From Salinimicrobium sp963739625 (GTDB lineage Bacteria; Bacteroidota; Bacteroidia; Flavobacteriales; Flavobacteriaceae): a stretch of 64,000 nucleotides of DNA. The stretch lies in assembly GCA_963739625.1 (NCBI GenBank), contig CAVUAU010000007.1:182738-246737 (forward strand). The letters run 5' to 3'. Under the pieces are notes generated by a model. It saw only the letters and a program-made list of their open reading frames with translations. It searched no databases and had not been told where the DNA came from. Below are positions 63,649 through 64,000 of the stretch, in pieces; within the stretch, counting starts at the first letter, position 1; every line of letters starts with the position of its first letter. Position numbers and translations under genes: made by a program.

Positions 63649-64000
63649 TAGAATGTGCCGCCCGCCCGAGTGAGCCGCTTCGCTATTCAATCCGCTGCGT
63701 TTTGTTTTTAAAGTATTTATTTTATTACCTCTCAAAAAGGGCATTTCTGCATCCGATTATTTTTTTCCGTTCGAGTGAGAAAGTCCGCTGTATCTGAATT
63801 TGAAACTTTGATTTTCTTACCTCTCAAAAATGATATTTTTAACGCTTCTTTTTTCTCCGTCTGAGTGAGTAGTCCGTCGCAATTTATCTTTTAAAACTCA
63901 AATTATCTTTCCTTCCAAAAATGACATTTTAGATGTCCGTTATTTTTTTTGAGTCAGTTTTATTTCTTCTGCGTTTTGTTTGTCAGCGGCATTTTCTACA
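63649..64000 (-). other. Non-coding cassette with internal repeats, cut by window end
   Basis: Starts TAGAATG and reaches TTCTACA at the window edge, so the next site begins at about 63999. Three ~90-bp blocks. Confidence 0.7.

Larger units (their letters stand above)
48361..64000 (-). other. Integron-like gene cassette array (attC-like sites, no integrase in window)
   Basis: Near-identical 123-125 bp imperfect palindromes recur at 250-450 bp spacing where no IS intervenes. Each intervening segment starts with GTTG plus about 6 bases and ends with the complement of those bases plus CAAC. All supported genes in the array lie on the minus strand, starting 10-50 bp after one site and stopping just before or inside the next. 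This is the linear layout of integron cassettes. In minus orientation each site reads R''-L''-hairpin-L'-R', with the GTTG box next to the following gene. Cassette polarity puts any attI/integrase to the right of the window. Confidence 0.8.

Noticed and set aside
48351..64000. CRISPR array
   Set aside because: Repeats are about 124 bp with strong internal hairpins and spacers are 220-450 bp or contain genes; no cas genes.
48351..64000. Array of MITEs
   Set aside because: No target duplications flank the repeats. Complementarity links the ends of the spaces between repeats rather than the ends of one repeat, and gene orientation is uniform.

Overview
The window looks like chromosome of a member of the Flavobacteriaceae (Bacteroidota), probably a marine genus close to Gramella, Salegentibacter or Zunongwangia. 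This is an inference from gene content and order (tpx-dgkA-ftsK-lolA-LptF/G-ribBA, ku-ligD, LytTR two-component pairs), from promoters of the TAnnTTTG type, and from protein style. No rRNA or tRNA gene was found.

From 1 to about 41.7 kb the window is ordinary, densely coded chromosome. It opens with a thiol-redox cluster (peroxiredoxin, thioredoxin, small conserved protein, Tpx). Envelope and division genes follow (DgkA, FtsK, LolA, LptF/G-type permease), then RibBA with a degenerate GTP cyclohydrolase II half. Next come an AraC regulator, a GAF histidine kinase, a bacterial NHEJ operon (ku-ligD), redox enzymes (SDR, flavodoxin-like, Old Yellow Enzyme), AtoE, exonuclease VII (xseAB) and a LytS/LytTR pair. 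After these are a voltage-sensor-like membrane protein, an S66 peptidase, YceI with a TetR regulator that share a palindromic operator, an SLC12-type transporter with one frameshift, DUF808, a hemerythrin-like protein, a second ATP-dependent DNA ligase, a membrane protein/HTH pair, and a LytTR regulator followed by a propeller-type histidine kinase broken by three single-base indels.

From about 42 kb the architecture changes. An ISL3-type element with an 8-bp target duplication and an internal tandem duplication comes first. Two minus-strand genes follow, bracketed by degenerate recombination-site-like sequences. From 48.35 kb to the window end lies the most striking feature: an array of 123-125 bp imperfectly palindromic repeats separating short unrelated segments. 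Sixteen repeats are complete, one is split by an IS, there is one stub and one degenerate copy, and another begins at the window edge. Every gene in the array lies on the minus strand. The two ends of each segment are complementary to each other, while the two sides of one repeat are not. That is the arrangement expected of integron gene cassettes and their attC sites, so I interpret the region as a chromosomal-integron-like cassette array. No integrase is in the window; cassette polarity predicts that it, if present, lies beyond 64 kb.

Cassette cargo includes an HNH protein, a DUF2007-like protein, secreted proteins and lipoproteins (one TlpA-like) and tiny membrane proteins. At least seven cassettes contain no convincing gene and instead carry ~90-bp degenerate repeats. 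Two kinds of IS110-family element have inserted in or next to the attC-like sites. One carries a structured non-coding 3' region with a 9-nt complement to the attC arm at its insertion point, which suggests bridge-RNA-guided targeting of cassette recombination sites. An IS256 element sits in the first cassette.
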